The position numbers and the translations under genes were made by a program. A DNA stretch of 41,736 nt from a virus. This document shows positions 30,090 to 37,987 of the stretch, one piece after another (the stretch's first letter is position 1; each line of letters opens with the position of its first letter). Where the stretch lies: positions 1 through 41,736 of IMG/VR virus record IMGVR_UViG_3300043420_001028. One strand, 5' to 3'. The notes beneath the pieces are model-generated. The model saw only the letters and a program-made list of their open reading frames with translations. It was not told the origin of the DNA and did no database searches.

Positions 30090-30095
30090 AGTATA
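30090..30095 (-). promoter_or_regulatory. extended -10 promoter TGCTATACTGG
   Basis: Almost identical to 28000-28005, 25 bases before the ATG at 30065. Confidence 0.65.
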
Positions 30096-30100
30096 GCAGG

Positions 30101-30325
30101 TCAGAACCCGAGCAGCACGCGCAGGTTGACAGTCAGGAAGAAGCCGCTCAGGGCAATCAAGTCCCAGGATCGTGTCCGCAGGCCAAATGGCATCAGCAGG
30201 AACTGTCCGAGTGTGTTCAGTAGCACACCAGGAACCAGGAGGCCGCCAGTGATGAGCAGGTACGCTCCACACAGGGAGGCGCTGCCTGCCATGCGCAGGA
30301 TGTTGATTTTGCGTTCCAGGGTCAT
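30101..30325 (-). CDS. membrane protein (74 aa)
   Basis: Hydrophobic segments at about 12-32, 33-48 and 54-72 (for example GGLLVPGVLLNTLGQFLLM). The ATG overlaps the upstream stop. Function unknown. Confidence 0.65.
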   Translation of the reverse strand: MTLERKINILRMAGSASLCGAYLLITGGLLVPGVLLNTLGQFLLMPFGLRTRSWDLIALSGFFLTVNLRVLLGF

Positions 30326-30663
30326 AGTTGCGATTCCCCAGGTCTTTCCGGGGGCTGAGTTGGTTTGAGCATGGCCACCGAGGCGGCTTCTCGTGATGTC
30401 TCAAGCCTACTAGCCCAGGTCAGTTTTCTCTGTTTGCGCTTGTTCCTGGCCGACTTGATGCAGCTGTATTCCTGCGGGTTCTCAAGCCGCCAGATGGACT
30501 TGAATGCCTGCAGGTACCACCGCTTCCAGATCCCAGTACCGGCCACTAGGAGCCAAACGCGAGGTTCCTCCTCGGGGTGGTAGTTCAGCAGCCTGCCTAT
30601 GGCCTCTCCTCCTTCGCGGTAGAACGGCTCAGCTTCTGCCCTCATTCGACGGCCGACTGTCAT
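30322..30663 (-). CDS. hypothetical basic protein (113 aa)
   Basis: First gene of the leftward transcripts. It starts MTVGRRMRAEAEPFYREGGE and contains a Trp-rich middle and a basic stretch (SARNKRKQRKLTWASR). Function unknown. Its ATG lies at the edge of the AT-rich candidate origin. Confidence 0.6.
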   Translation of the reverse strand: MTVGRRMRAEAEPFYREGGEAIGRLLNYHPEEEPRVWLLVAGTGIWKRWYLQAFKSIWRLENPQEYSCIKSARNKRKQRKLTWASRLETSREAASVAMLKPTQPPERPGESQL

Positions 30664-30710
30664 GTCAAAAATGATTGTTTTGATAAGAGGTTTTGAATAT
30701 ACATAGAGGG

Positions 30711-30775
30711 ACTGCTACGTCACGGTGCAGTCGACTGCTACGCCACGGTGCAGTACTGCTACGTGACGGGTCAGT
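30711..30775. repeat. three tandem 21-23-bp iteron-like repeats
   Basis: ACTGCTACGTCACGGTGCAG (30711-30730), ACTGCTACGCCACGGTGCAG (30734-30753) and a divergent third copy ACTGCTACGTGACGGGTCAG (30755-30774). Repeat starts are 23 and 21 bases apart, about two helical turns. Each unit begins ACTGC and the first two end GCAGT. Confidence 0.85.
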
Positions 30776-30780
30776 GCATG

Positions 30781-30786
30781 GTAGAC
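30781..30786 (+). promoter_or_regulatory. extended -10 promoter TGGTAGACTGG, plus strand
   Basis: It follows the repeats directly, 25 bases before the ATG at 30811. It is the only copy of the family found on the plus strand. Confidence 0.5.
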
Positions 30787-30810
30787 TGGTGGCACCCCGA
30801 CCTGACAGCC

Positions 30811-31875
30811 ATGAAAGTCATCCGGTCCAGACCCACGGGAAACTACACACAGGTTCCCAACGAGGTCCTCAAGCACCCCATCTGGACCAACGGCAGCAAG
30901 CCGACCTGGGCAGCCCTGGTGGCACTGATCCAGCTCTATCGCGTCGCCGATGCCAGGTTCGCTAATCTCGAGGCGCTGGCCGAGGCCATGGGCTACGAGT
31001 ACAACTCCCTGCGCAAGCACTTCCCGATCTGGACACAGAGCGGCCTGGTGCGCCGCGATGGATCCAATTTCGAGCTCTACCCGTTCGCTGATGGCTCAGA
31101 GCTTCCCGAGCATGTCGCCGAGCAAGCTACCGAGCATGTCGCCGAGCAAGCTACCGAGCAAGCCGACAAGGGAATCGCCGAAGAGATCGCGGAACAACCG
31201 AAGCGCGAATCGACTGGACTTAGCCAGAAGCAGCGCTGGGCAATGATCAAGGAAGCCTGGAACGAGCACAAGCCCTCTGGCTACATGCAGCTCGATGGCT
31301 CGGTCAACCTGCCACTACTGATTGCCGTCGAGACTCAGACCAAGCGCCTCAAAATCGATCGCGACGACTACGATGCCTTCATCGGTGCCGTACTGCGCGG
31401 AGCCAAGGCTGACGCCTGGTGGGCTGACAAGGACTTCAAGGCCACTGCCGTGTTCGGGTTCGGCGCCGAGCTGGACGACAAGAAGTTCGAGAACGTCGAG
31501 AAGCTCTACAAGGCTGGCCTAAAGATTGCTCCCCGTAAAGCCCCCAAGGATCTCGACGACGAGACCGCCCTGCGCCTTGTGCGCGAAGCGTGGCCCAGCG
31601 CAACCTACAAACGAGTGGTCCGCAAGACCTTTGCCACTTACGAAGAAGCAAAGGACGCAGCCGCTGGTCCCGGTCTGGTCATCGGGATAAAGAAGGGCTA
31701 CTGCTCCAAGGATGACCCTAAGGTTCGCGACCAGATAAATCGCATCAAATTGTTGGGCGTCAACCCCGCTGCCGATCCTGAGTGGTATGATGAGGAGGTG
31801 TTGGGCCTGACTTACGTCGACGGCAATGCCTTCCCGTCCTACTGGACTGACGCTGAAACCTTCCCCCTGAGCTGA
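30811..31875 (+). CDS. winged-helix replication initiator-like protein
   Basis: The N-terminal 95 residues (TGNYTQVPNEVLKHP, PTWAALVALIQLYRV, LEALAEAMGYEYNSLRKHFP) form a winged-helix DNA-binding domain like those of phage replication initiators (lambda O type). A low-complexity linker with tandem EHVAEQAT repeats follows, then a helical C-terminal domain. It lies directly upstream of the DnaB-type helicase. I start at ATG 30811 (354 aa), behind the TAGACTGG element; ATGs at 30778 and 30748 extend it to 375 aa. A role in origin binding or helicase loading is inference. Confidence 0.7.
   Translation: MKVIRSRPTGNYTQVPNEVLKHPIWTNGSKPTWAALVALIQLYRVADARFANLEALAEAMGYEYNSLRKHFPIWTQSGLVRRDGSNFELYPFADGSELPEHVAEQATEHVAEQATEQADKGIAEEIAEQPKRESTGLSQKQRWAMIKEAWNEHKPSGYMQLDGSVNLPLLIAVETQTKRLKIDRDDYDAFIGAVLRGAKADAWWADKDFKATAVFGFGAELDDKKFENVEKLYKAGLKIAPRKAPKDLDDETALRLVREAWPSATYKRVVRKTFATYEEAKDAAAGPGLVIGIKKGYCSKDDPKVRDQINRIKLLGVNPAADPEWYDEEVLGLTYVDGNAFPSYWTDAETFPLS
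31108..31164 (+). repeat. 24-bp tandem repeat inside the initiator-like gene
   Basis: Two exact copies of a 24-bp unit (31108-31131, 31132-31155; starting GAGCATGTCGCC) plus a 9-base part-copy. They encode EHVAEQAT twice. The lambda O gene likewise carries iterons in its coding sequence. Confidence 0.85.
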
Positions 31876-31876
31876 T

Positions 31877-33574
31877 ATGACCTTTCCCCACTACATCCAG
31901 AAAGCCGTCGACCTCGGTTTGCTCACTGTGGACGGCGGCAAGATCACTGGCTGCGACAAAAGCGCTGTCGAGACTGTGCTCGGCACGGCTCGCCTAATCG
32001 AGAAGCTGCAGCCCACTACCACGGCCCAGCAGGACGATACCACCGACCAGGAGGCCATCGTCCTATGCCGCGTGCTGTCCTCCCCAAGCGGCAAGGCTCG
32101 CCAGCTCTGGGCTGACCTGCGCGTGGGGTTCGGCATCGGCCATGGCCAGGCGGTTCCTGACAGCATGTGGTCGACTCCCGTATTCCGCGCCATCGGTAAC
32201 GAAGTCGATCGCACCTTCATGGGCGAGCGCAATGCTTCCCTGATCAGCCGCGAGTCCCTAATCGCCCAGTACGGCGACCTGAATCCTGCCAGTCGCATTG
32301 TCGGCATGGCCGAGTTCAACAAGACCATCACCGAGCTGGCCCAGCCTGAGACCATGGCCACCTACGGCGACGCTCAGTCCGAGTGGGACACCGCCATCGA
32401 CCTCCTGCGCCAGCGTCGCGTGCGTGCGTTGTACAAGGAGACCCTACACTACGCCGAGCAGGTCGGCCGCTCCGACAGCAAGCTCGAGAAGAACATCGAG
32501 TTCCTGCAGCAGCGGTCCATGGAGTGCCTGGGCATGCTCCGTGGCTCCATTGGGAATCAGGGCAACGCTGTCGACATCGTCGAGGACCTTTTTGGCAACG
32601 ATGGCCAGCCTGGCTTCCTGGATCAGATTATGAATGCCCGCGAGCAGGAGGAGCCTGTTTCCACCGGGATCATGGCCCTGGACATCGACATGGAGGGCGG
32701 GATCTACCGCCCCTGTAGCGTAAACCAAGGTGGCCGCCTCTTCACCCTGGCTGCCCGTACTGGTGTCGGCAAGACCCAGATCGGCGTACAGGTTGCAGCA
32801 CAGGCAGTCGTCGCTGGCCTGGTTGTCGGCTTTGTCTCTGCCGAGCTTGACCGTGGCAGTATCTACGCACGCCTCTGGTCGTCGATCACCAAGAAGACCA
32901 ACTCCCGTGGCGTGTTCTCTGGCAAGATCGCCGCCCCCAGCAACCACGACAAGGAGGACATTGCCTCCGCCCTGGCCCAGGCAGGTGGCGCTATCCAGAA
33001 CTGTGGCGGCAAGCTGATGGTTGAAGCCCCCTGGGGCGCAGACGTTGACACCGTTGTCAATAGCATGCGCACCATGAAGGCCAAGAACCCCGAGCTGCGC
33101 CTGGTTGTCCTGGATCACTTCCACTGTCTGTCACGCCACAAGGGCGCCCCCTCGAACGAGGCAGCCATGATGGAGGATCGGGCCTACAAGCTGATGACCG
33201 CCGCTAAGGAACTGGACATCGACTTACTCGTCCTGGCTCAGATGAACCGGGTCGGCATGGATGCCATGAGCAAGAAGGCTGCGCCTGGGTTAGATCAGCT
33301 TCGCGGTACAGACGCCCTGTCCCACGTCAGCCATGCTGTCTGGATTGTTCGCAAGGAACCCACCGACGAGGAGTTCTTTGATCCGAGCAAGGCCCGTAAT
33401 CTTGAGCTATGGCACGCAAAGGTTCGTGGGCGCCAGGCTTATTGGAATGCTCAAGAGCAGCGTGTTAAGGGTATCCGTGGCTTCATCGACAAATCGGTGA
33501 TCACCATGGACCACGCCACCTCCTCGGTCGGCGAAGATAACACAATCGAAACCGTCCGTAAACTCGAACGATGA
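31877..33574 (+). CDS. DnaB-type replicative helicase
   Basis: Hexameric helicase that unwinds DNA at the fork and works with primase. Walker A ARTGVGKT (293-300), Walker B RLVVLDHFH (Asp 413) and LAQMNR (453-458) are clear, as are SAELDRGSIYARL and an RGTDALSHVSHAVWIV arginine region. The N-terminal 240 residues are helical, as in DnaB. The 565-aa length is longer than E. coli DnaB. It starts one base after the initiator-like gene. Confidence 0.93.
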   Translation: MTFPHYIQKAVDLGLLTVDGGKITGCDKSAVETVLGTARLIEKLQPTTTAQQDDTTDQEAIVLCRVLSSPSGKARQLWADLRVGFGIGHGQAVPDSMWSTPVFRAIGNEVDRTFMGERNASLISRESLIAQYGDLNPASRIVGMAEFNKTITELAQPETMATYGDAQSEWDTAIDLLRQRRVRALYKETLHYAEQVGRSDSKLEKNIEFLQQRSMECLGMLRGSIGNQGNAVDIVEDLFGNDGQPGFLDQIMNAREQEEPVSTGIMALDIDMEGGIYRPCSVNQGGRLFTLAARTGVGKTQIGVQVAAQAVVAGLVVGFVSAELDRGSIYARLWSSITKKTNSRGVFSGKIAAPSNHDKEDIASALAQAGGAIQNCGGKLMVEAPWGADVDTVVNSMRTMKAKNPELRLVVLDHFHCLSRHKGAPSNEAAMMEDRAYKLMTAAKELDIDLLVLAQMNRVGMDAMSKKAAPGLDQLRGTDALSHVSHAVWIVRKEPTDEEFFDPSKARNLELWHAKVRGRQAYWNAQEQRVKGIRGFIDKSVITMDHATSSVGEDNTIETVRKLER

Positions 33575-34014
33575 AGAAAACTCTCTTCCACATCATTTCT
33601 TGGAGCACCTACGCTCTTGTCGTTGCCTCAGACAAGGGCGCAGCCGCACTGACCTGGGTGATTGCCTGGAGTTCGGCCATCTCTCGCTGGTTGATCGCAA
33701 GCGGCGGCCAGATTTTGATGCAAAAGTTCACTCCAGAGCAGTGGGAGGAAGTGCGAGCCCAGATACAGCTCGAAAGCCAGCAGACTGAATTGGAGCTTCT
33801 ATCTTCTGTCAGCAAGCTGAAGGAGCACGCCATCGAGACCGGCAACTGGACAAATGACCATACAGATGCTCTCACTGCTGTCGGCAACGCATTACTGAAT
33901 GATTGTGATTGGGACGAGGAGCACGTCCACCAGTACCTCAAGGAAGTCGTAGAGTCTGTCCCTGGCCTAAAATACAGCACACCGGAAGATCCATTCGACG
34001 GGCCGCTAGACTAG
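33571..34014 (+). CDS. hypothetical protein (147 aa)
   Basis: Coupled to the helicase by an ATGA overlap. A moderately hydrophobic N-terminus (about 5-48) is followed by helical, acidic sequence (TPEQWEEVRAQIQLESQQTE). A start at the internal MQKFTPEQW is possible. Last gene of the plus-strand operon. Function unknown. Confidence 0.65.
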   Translation: MKKTLFHIISWSTYALVVASDKGAAALTWVIAWSSAISRWLIASGGQILMQKFTPEQWEEVRAQIQLESQQTELELLSSVSKLKEHAIETGNWTNDHTDALTAVGNALLNDCDWDEEHVHQYLKEVVESVPGLKYSTPEDPFDGPLD

Positions 34015-34043
34015 AGGGGAGCCCATCGGGTTCGGGGGGGGAC

Positions 34044-34067
34044 AAGGGGGCTGAAAGGCCCCTTTTT
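34044..34067. terminator. bidirectional Rho-independent terminator
   Basis: AAGGGG ... CCCCTT stem; T-run on the plus strand. It separates the plus-strand replication operon from the minus-strand gene at 34067. Confidence 0.8.
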
Positions 34068-34276
34068 CATGCCTTGCCGTCAGCGATAGCTCGCATGATA
34101 CCAGAGCGCTTGACGTAAAGACCAACGGTCGGGCCGTCAATGAAGAATGGACGGACGTAGTAGATCGTTTCGCCAGTCGTCGGGTCCATGTGCTGGGTAG
34201 GTGGTAGAGCGGCGCCAGTTGACTTTAACTGGTCATTCACCCACATGTAGCCTGGTAGGAACCCGAGGATTTGCAT
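34067..34276 (-). CDS. hypothetical protein (69 aa)
   Basis: MQILGFLPGYMWVNDQLKST is followed by a beta-rich part with Asp-Pro-Thr-Thr-Gly (DPTTGETIYYVRPFF). The promoter TATACT at 34298-34303 lies just upstream. No function is recognised. Confidence 0.6.
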   Translation of the reverse strand: MQILGFLPGYMWVNDQLKSTGAALPPTQHMDPTTGETIYYVRPFFIDGPTVGLYVKRSGIMRAIADGKA

Positions 34277-34297
34277 CGGCCTAATACGTCCGCACAG

Positions 34298-34303
34298 AGT
34301 ATA
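34298..34303 (-). promoter_or_regulatory. extended -10 promoter TGGTATACT
   Basis: Minus-strand context CTTGGTATACTCTG, 22 bases before the ATG at 34276. Confidence 0.6.
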
Positions 34304-34356
34304 CCAAGAATTTTCAGGATTCTGAATAATTCACGTTTATTGAAAATTCAAGTAGA

Positions 34357-35496
34357 TCAGTCAAACTTCACGTACCAGCCGTCGTGGTCGTTAGCGATCA
34401 GCCAGCGCTTCATCAGGCTCTTCTTCGAGTACCGCTTGTTCATGCCATCATGCGGGCCAGCCTTCGGGTAGCCGCCATTGATCAGATCAAGCTCCCCGAA
34501 CGGGTCATGGACCATGAAGTGGGTCTCGTCGTGGCCGATCAGGCAGATCCAGTGACCACCGCCCGACGGACGATCGACGGTCCCCTTGTGCAAAATTCCG
34601 ATCGGAACAGGGATGCCTTCGTCGAGCAGGCACTCCAGGTCGGATTGCCTGCCATTAGTATGGAACTTGCAAGGTACGCCAAGATTGTTAGCGGCATTGA
34701 TCTGAGCGCTCGACGAGACGGTATCGCCAAACTTCAAAACCTCTCGCAGGTAAGTGTCGTCATCCCCGTCGATGGCCTCTGGGTCCAGATACTCGACAGC
34801 CATTGCCATAGAGCTAGAGAAGCACATGCGCTCGCCGTGACCAGTCTTACTATCTCGCTGATAGAAGTACGGCACGTTAAGTGGGAACTGGCCAGCCTCG
34901 GGCTCATGTTCAACCGCCTCGTTACGGAACATCGCCTTGAATAGCTCCAGCTGCTCAGGACGCAGTGATGCCTCCAGAGCCCTCCAGGCAGCCGTCTGGT
35001 GCGGTTCTGCGACATAGTGGGTAGCGGCCCTCTCAAGAAAGCCTGGAGTGGCCTTCTGGGCGCTTGTAGCGAGTTCTACCTCAGCAGCCCGCCGACGAAC
35101 AAGGCCAGGCATCACGCCACTGCCTCCCTTGTTCCACCTGGGTAGCTCTTGCTCGAAGACCTCGGCACCTCCTCCTGCGTTCAGGCGTTTGCGCAGTGTG
35201 CTATCGCGCAGTGCTCCCTCCCCGATGTTGAAGGTAAAGCTCACAAGAGCATCGAATTCCTCCTGGGCCAGAGGCACAGTAATCAGGTCTTGCACGGCAT
35301 GCTCGAAGCGTTTCAGATCCTGAACCAGGAACTCCTCTGCCTGCCCTGCTGTGATCACCTGTCCAGGTTTTACGCCACCAGTATGGCCGTAGCCGATCGT
35401 ATACGGCTCGCCTCCCGTGCCTGGGTCTGGATACGCCTTAAGCTCCAGTCCCTCGAACTTCTTGATCAGATCGATGCCAGCTTGAGAGGTTTTCAT
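34357..35496 (-). CDS. endolysin: GH24 lysozyme plus C39-like peptidase domain
   Basis: Degrades peptidoglycan at lysis. Residues 1-145 are a T4-type lysozyme: IKKFEGLELKAYPDPGTGG and YTIGYGHT give the Glu15-Asp24-Thr33 triad, with NIGEGAL and RRRAAEVELA after. Residues 205-379 resemble a C39-type cysteine peptidase: GERMCFSSSMAMAVEYL (Cys 225), SGGGHWICLIGHD (His 315) and MVHDPFGEL (Asp 331). This bifunctional arrangement suggests cutting of both glycan and peptide bonds. There is no signal peptide, so a holin is expected. Confidence 0.9.
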   Translation of the reverse strand: MKTSQAGIDLIKKFEGLELKAYPDPGTGGEPYTIGYGHTGGVKPGQVITAGQAEEFLVQDLKRFEHAVQDLITVPLAQEEFDALVSFTFNIGEGALRDSTLRKRLNAGGGAEVFEQELPRWNKGGSGVMPGLVRRRAAEVELATSAQKATPGFLERAATHYVAEPHQTAAWRALEASLRPEQLELFKAMFRNEAVEHEPEAGQFPLNVPYFYQRDSKTGHGERMCFSSSMAMAVEYLDPEAIDGDDDTYLREVLKFGDTVSSSAQINAANNLGVPCKFHTNGRQSDLECLLDEGIPVPIGILHKGTVDRPSGGGHWICLIGHDETHFMVHDPFGELDLINGGYPKAGPHDGMNKRYSKKSLMKRWLIANDHDGWYVKFD

Positions 35497-35526
35497 CGCG
35501 CCAAAAGCAGTGCACTAGGGTGCCAA

Positions 35527-36963
35527 TCAACTCCAGGTAACATTAAGCGCGGTCAGTGCATTCTTAAGCAATACCCATGACTGATTCTGGCGCACGTAAT
35601 ACTCGCCGTCGTTCGGAGCTTCTGGGATGCCTGGCGCACTTGGTGCCGCGTGTTCCCAGCGTCTTGTTAACTCGTTCCAGGTTAAAACATCGCCGTCATG
35701 AGGTGCCGTTACCTCTACGTCATGCAAGTCTTGGATCCTTTCGCCCGTCTTCGAGCGAACCATCAGGATGCCATTGTTTTGGCTTGAAATCACGGCCGCG
35801 ATTGGCAGCTTGATATTGGGCGCATTAGGCTCGGTCTCGGTCAGGCCACCAGGTACAGCGGGATCACACCACAGAACTGCTCCTTCACTGAAAGAGCCTG
35901 TATTGACGCCCTTGATCTTACCTTGAGTGTAGACGTTTCCATCTTCTCCAGGAAGGATATTTTCGGCGGCCAAGCCAAGGAAAACGTAGCCAGGGTATGT
36001 GCCATCGGCAATCATTGGCGCAACAAGAAGCCGCCCGCTGTTTCCAAGCGTGCCGACGAACATGACGGCCGTACCCTTGCCGATAATAGAGTCAGTACTA
36101 TTCCTGGCCCATAGAAACAAATCATGGCCAAGATGAGCATGGATTCCGTTGATACCAAGGGTGGCGGTATGCTCGTCCTGCTCCCAGGCCAGTTCACCTT
36201 CTCTTGGGTCAATGATATTCGCAGTATCAAGCTGAACAGATCCTCCTGGTGCCCAGGCAGTGCCATTCCAGGTCAATGGCTGGTCTTCATAGCTACCATC
36301 AGGTAACGCCGCGCCGCCGCGACCACTAGACAACGTTTGCGGAATGTAAAGATTGGTCCACTTGACTCCGTCCCAAGTCAGGACCTGTCCCTTCTCTTTG
36401 ACGATGCCATCCTCAACATTGTTCAGGTCCTCGAGATTTGCATCTGTCGCAACCATATCTCGACCATCTTTACCGTCTCGCCCATCCCTGCCATCTTTAC
36501 CATCTTTGCCGTTCAGGCCGTTTCTACCGTCGATCCCGTCTCTGCCGTCGCGGACAGTAGACAAACGGGCTTGTAGCCCCTCCTGGAGGCCGCTGAAGTC
36601 CTTCTGGAGCCGCTGGCGCTCGGCCCTGGTCTCTTCAAGTTCTATTTCGGCCTGGGACTTGACTACAGTATTCTCTGACGCGAAATCAGTTACTGTGTAA
36701 TGCTTGCCATTGAAGTCGAACTTTGGCAGCAATGTGGTCATCGCATTGAGGACCACATCAAAGAGGCCGGAGCCGCCATTGATAACCCAGATCTTCCAGG
36801 TGGCCTCGAATTCCTCGATTACAGGGTAGCGATCAATATAGATGTAGACGTACTCATCGATACCAAACCCAGGCTTGCCGTCAACGATGTTCAGCCTCGC
36901 TTCCTGACGAATGACAGCGTCAGCGCCGAGGATGCGAAGAATGTCGGCGGAGCTAAAGATCAT
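35527..36963 (-). CDS. tail fibre/virion structural protein with collagen-like repeats
   Basis: N-terminal domain (MIFSSADILRILGADAVIRQ, YVYIYIDRYPVIEEFEATWK) precedes a coiled coil (about 95-125), then a collagen-type Gly-X-Y run of about ten triplets (DGRDGIDGRNGLNG...) and a long beta-rich C-terminus with repeats of the type LTWDGVKWTN / LTWNGTAWAP / LTWNELTRRWEHA. Collagen repeats trimerise fibres. The start ATG 36963 is chosen because the frame further upstream overlaps plus-strand genes. Probably contacts the host surface. Confidence 0.85.
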   Translation of the reverse strand: MIFSSADILRILGADAVIRQEARLNIVDGKPGFGIDEYVYIYIDRYPVIEEFEATWKIWVINGGSGLFDVVLNAMTTLLPKFDFNGKHYTVTDFASENTVVKSQAEIELEETRAERQRLQKDFSGLQEGLQARLSTVRDGRDGIDGRNGLNGKDGKDGRDGRDGKDGRDMVATDANLEDLNNVEDGIVKEKGQVLTWDGVKWTNLYIPQTLSSGRGGAALPDGSYEDQPLTWNGTAWAPGGSVQLDTANIIDPREGELAWEQDEHTATLGINGIHAHLGHDLFLWARNSTDSIIGKGTAVMFVGTLGNSGRLLVAPMIADGTYPGYVFLGLAAENILPGEDGNVYTQGKIKGVNTGSFSEGAVLWCDPAVPGGLTETEPNAPNIKLPIAAVISSQNNGILMVRSKTGERIQDLHDVEVTAPHDGDVLTWNELTRRWEHAAPSAPGIPEAPNDGEYYVRQNQSWVLLKNALTALNVTWS

Positions 36964-37027
36964 TACAAGCGCTACCTCGTCAAGGTAGGATGCCGATAGG
37001 CAAACTACGGCAGTTATCCTTAGAACC

Positions 37028-37174
37028 TTGGAATTCGCAGCTATTGCAGGACTTATCCTGTTCCTCGTCTCCGAACTTCTTCCCTTTACTCCCCTGAAGG
37101 GCAATGGCATTGTGGACGCAATCCTCAAGGCCCTGATCGTCGCTTTCCCGAAGCCCGAGGCTGACAAGAAGTGA
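37028..37174 (+). CDS. small membrane protein (48 aa), TTG start
   Basis: The frame encodes one hydrophobic helix (AAIAGLILFLVSELLPF) and a helical tail. It overlaps the next gene by GTGA. The exact start is unclear; TTG 37028 is the first usual start codon in the frame. Confidence 0.55.
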   Translation: MEFAAIAGLILFLVSELLPFTPLKGNGIVDAILKALIVAFPKPEADKK

Positions 37175-37479
37175 TCTGGCAAGGTCTCGTTGTCGAGATC
37201 ATACGCACCCTTTGGCACCATGGGTACTACCGAAAGAACCCGTGGCTCCAAAGGGTGCACGCCTATTGGTTTGACTATTGGGTAGAATGGAAGACCCAGG
37301 CCACCATGTCCGACGTGGACAAGCAGGTCGAAGAGGTCCAAAAGGAGTGGGCCGCCGAAGAGCCCAAGCCAATTATCATCGAGCACGAACCTGACGGCAG
37401 CAAAGCTCAGGAGCTTCTCGGTGGCACCTTAGAAATCAAAGCACCCTGGTATGAAGCTGACGACGAAGCAAGCATGTGA
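37171..37479 (+). CDS. hypothetical protein (102 aa)
   Basis: Aromatic-rich N-terminus (IIRTLWHHGYYRKNPWLQRV), acidic tail. GTG start overlapping the upstream stop. Function unknown. Confidence 0.6.
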   Translation: MIWQGLVVEIIRTLWHHGYYRKNPWLQRVHAYWFDYWVEWKTQATMSDVDKQVEEVQKEWAAEEPKPIIIEHEPDGSKAQELLGGTLEIKAPWYEADDEASM

Positions 37480-37639
37480 CCTGCTCTACAGGGGGAAGAG
37501 CAACGTGCCCAACGCCGCCAAGCTCTGTGGCCTGTCGACCGAAACGATGTTCGAGGTGTTCAGCACCTATGCAAAAGAAATCCCCCTGATAGACGATACC
37601 TGGCAAGGGGACGTAGAGATGAGATGGCCCTGGGGCTAG
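37451..37639 (+). CDS. hypothetical protein (62 aa)
   Basis: MKLTTKQACDLLYRGKSNVP and KLCGLSTETMFEVFSTYA suggest a small helical, possibly DNA-binding fold. It ends one base before the end of the oppositely oriented 41-aa gene. Function unknown. Confidence 0.6.
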   Translation: MKLTTKQACDLLYRGKSNVPNAAKLCGLSTETMFEVFSTYAKEIPLIDDTWQGDVEMRWPWG

Positions 37640-37640
37640 A

Positions 37641-37766
37641 TCACTTCTTAGCCTTCTTAGGGGGGAAGGGAGGCTTCTTAGCGCCCTTCTTGCCCATCAT
37701 CGGATCAGTCTTTGCGCCCTTGGCCTTAGCGAGGAAGGCAGGAGGCATTTTCTTTTTGGCGGCCAT
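37641..37766 (-). CDS. small Lys-rich protein (41 aa)
   Basis: MAAKKKMPPAFLAKAKGAKT with a Lys/Pro tail. It belongs to a cluster of basic small proteins (38482-39193) typical of phage head regions. Confidence 0.65.
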   Translation of the reverse strand: MAAKKKMPPAFLAKAKGAKTDPMMGKKGAKKPPFPPKKAKK

Positions 37767-37795
37767 GAGAATAGTTGAGACTCTCAATAAGATCC

Positions 37796-37987
37796 CTATT
37801 TTGGAGCCAGTGGCGTCATGAGCGCCAACAGAATAGCCACGTAGGTCTCGGCGGCCCGTTGAAATGTCTCGGGTTTGTCAGTGCGAAAGCCCATAAACGT
37901 CAAGTGCGAAACCATCAGAACGCCCAGCAGTGAAAGGACGATCCGATGGTTGCTGGTATCAGGCTTCGGAGCTACCATTTCACGCAC
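37796..37987 (-). CDS. two-helix membrane protein, holin candidate (63 aa)
   Basis: GTG start sharing a base with the HNH stop; an ATG at 37978 is an alternative. Hydrophobic helices at about 15-34 and 45-60 with a basic linker. Topology fits a class II holin, and the endolysin lies 2.3 kb away, but this is inference only. Confidence 0.6.
   Translation of the reverse strand: MREMVAPKPDTSNHRIVLSLLGVLMVSHLTFMGFRTDKPETFQRAAETYVAILLALMTPLAPK

Larger units (their letters stand above)
30664..30810. promoter_or_regulatory. divergent control region, candidate replication origin
   Basis: Between divergent units. An AT-rich part (30665-30706) contains TCAAAA-N7-TTTTGA (30665-30683) and a further TTTTGA. 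It is followed by three repeats and a plus-strand TAGACTGG element. The layout resembles an AT-rich unwinding region plus iterons beside an initiator-type gene, but could equally be an operator region. Confidence 0.5.

Noticed and set aside
36964-37386. Upstream extension of the tail-fibre frame
   Set aside because: It is antisense to three coupled plus-strand frames and looks unlike protein; the ATG at 36963 fits the conserved N-terminal domain.
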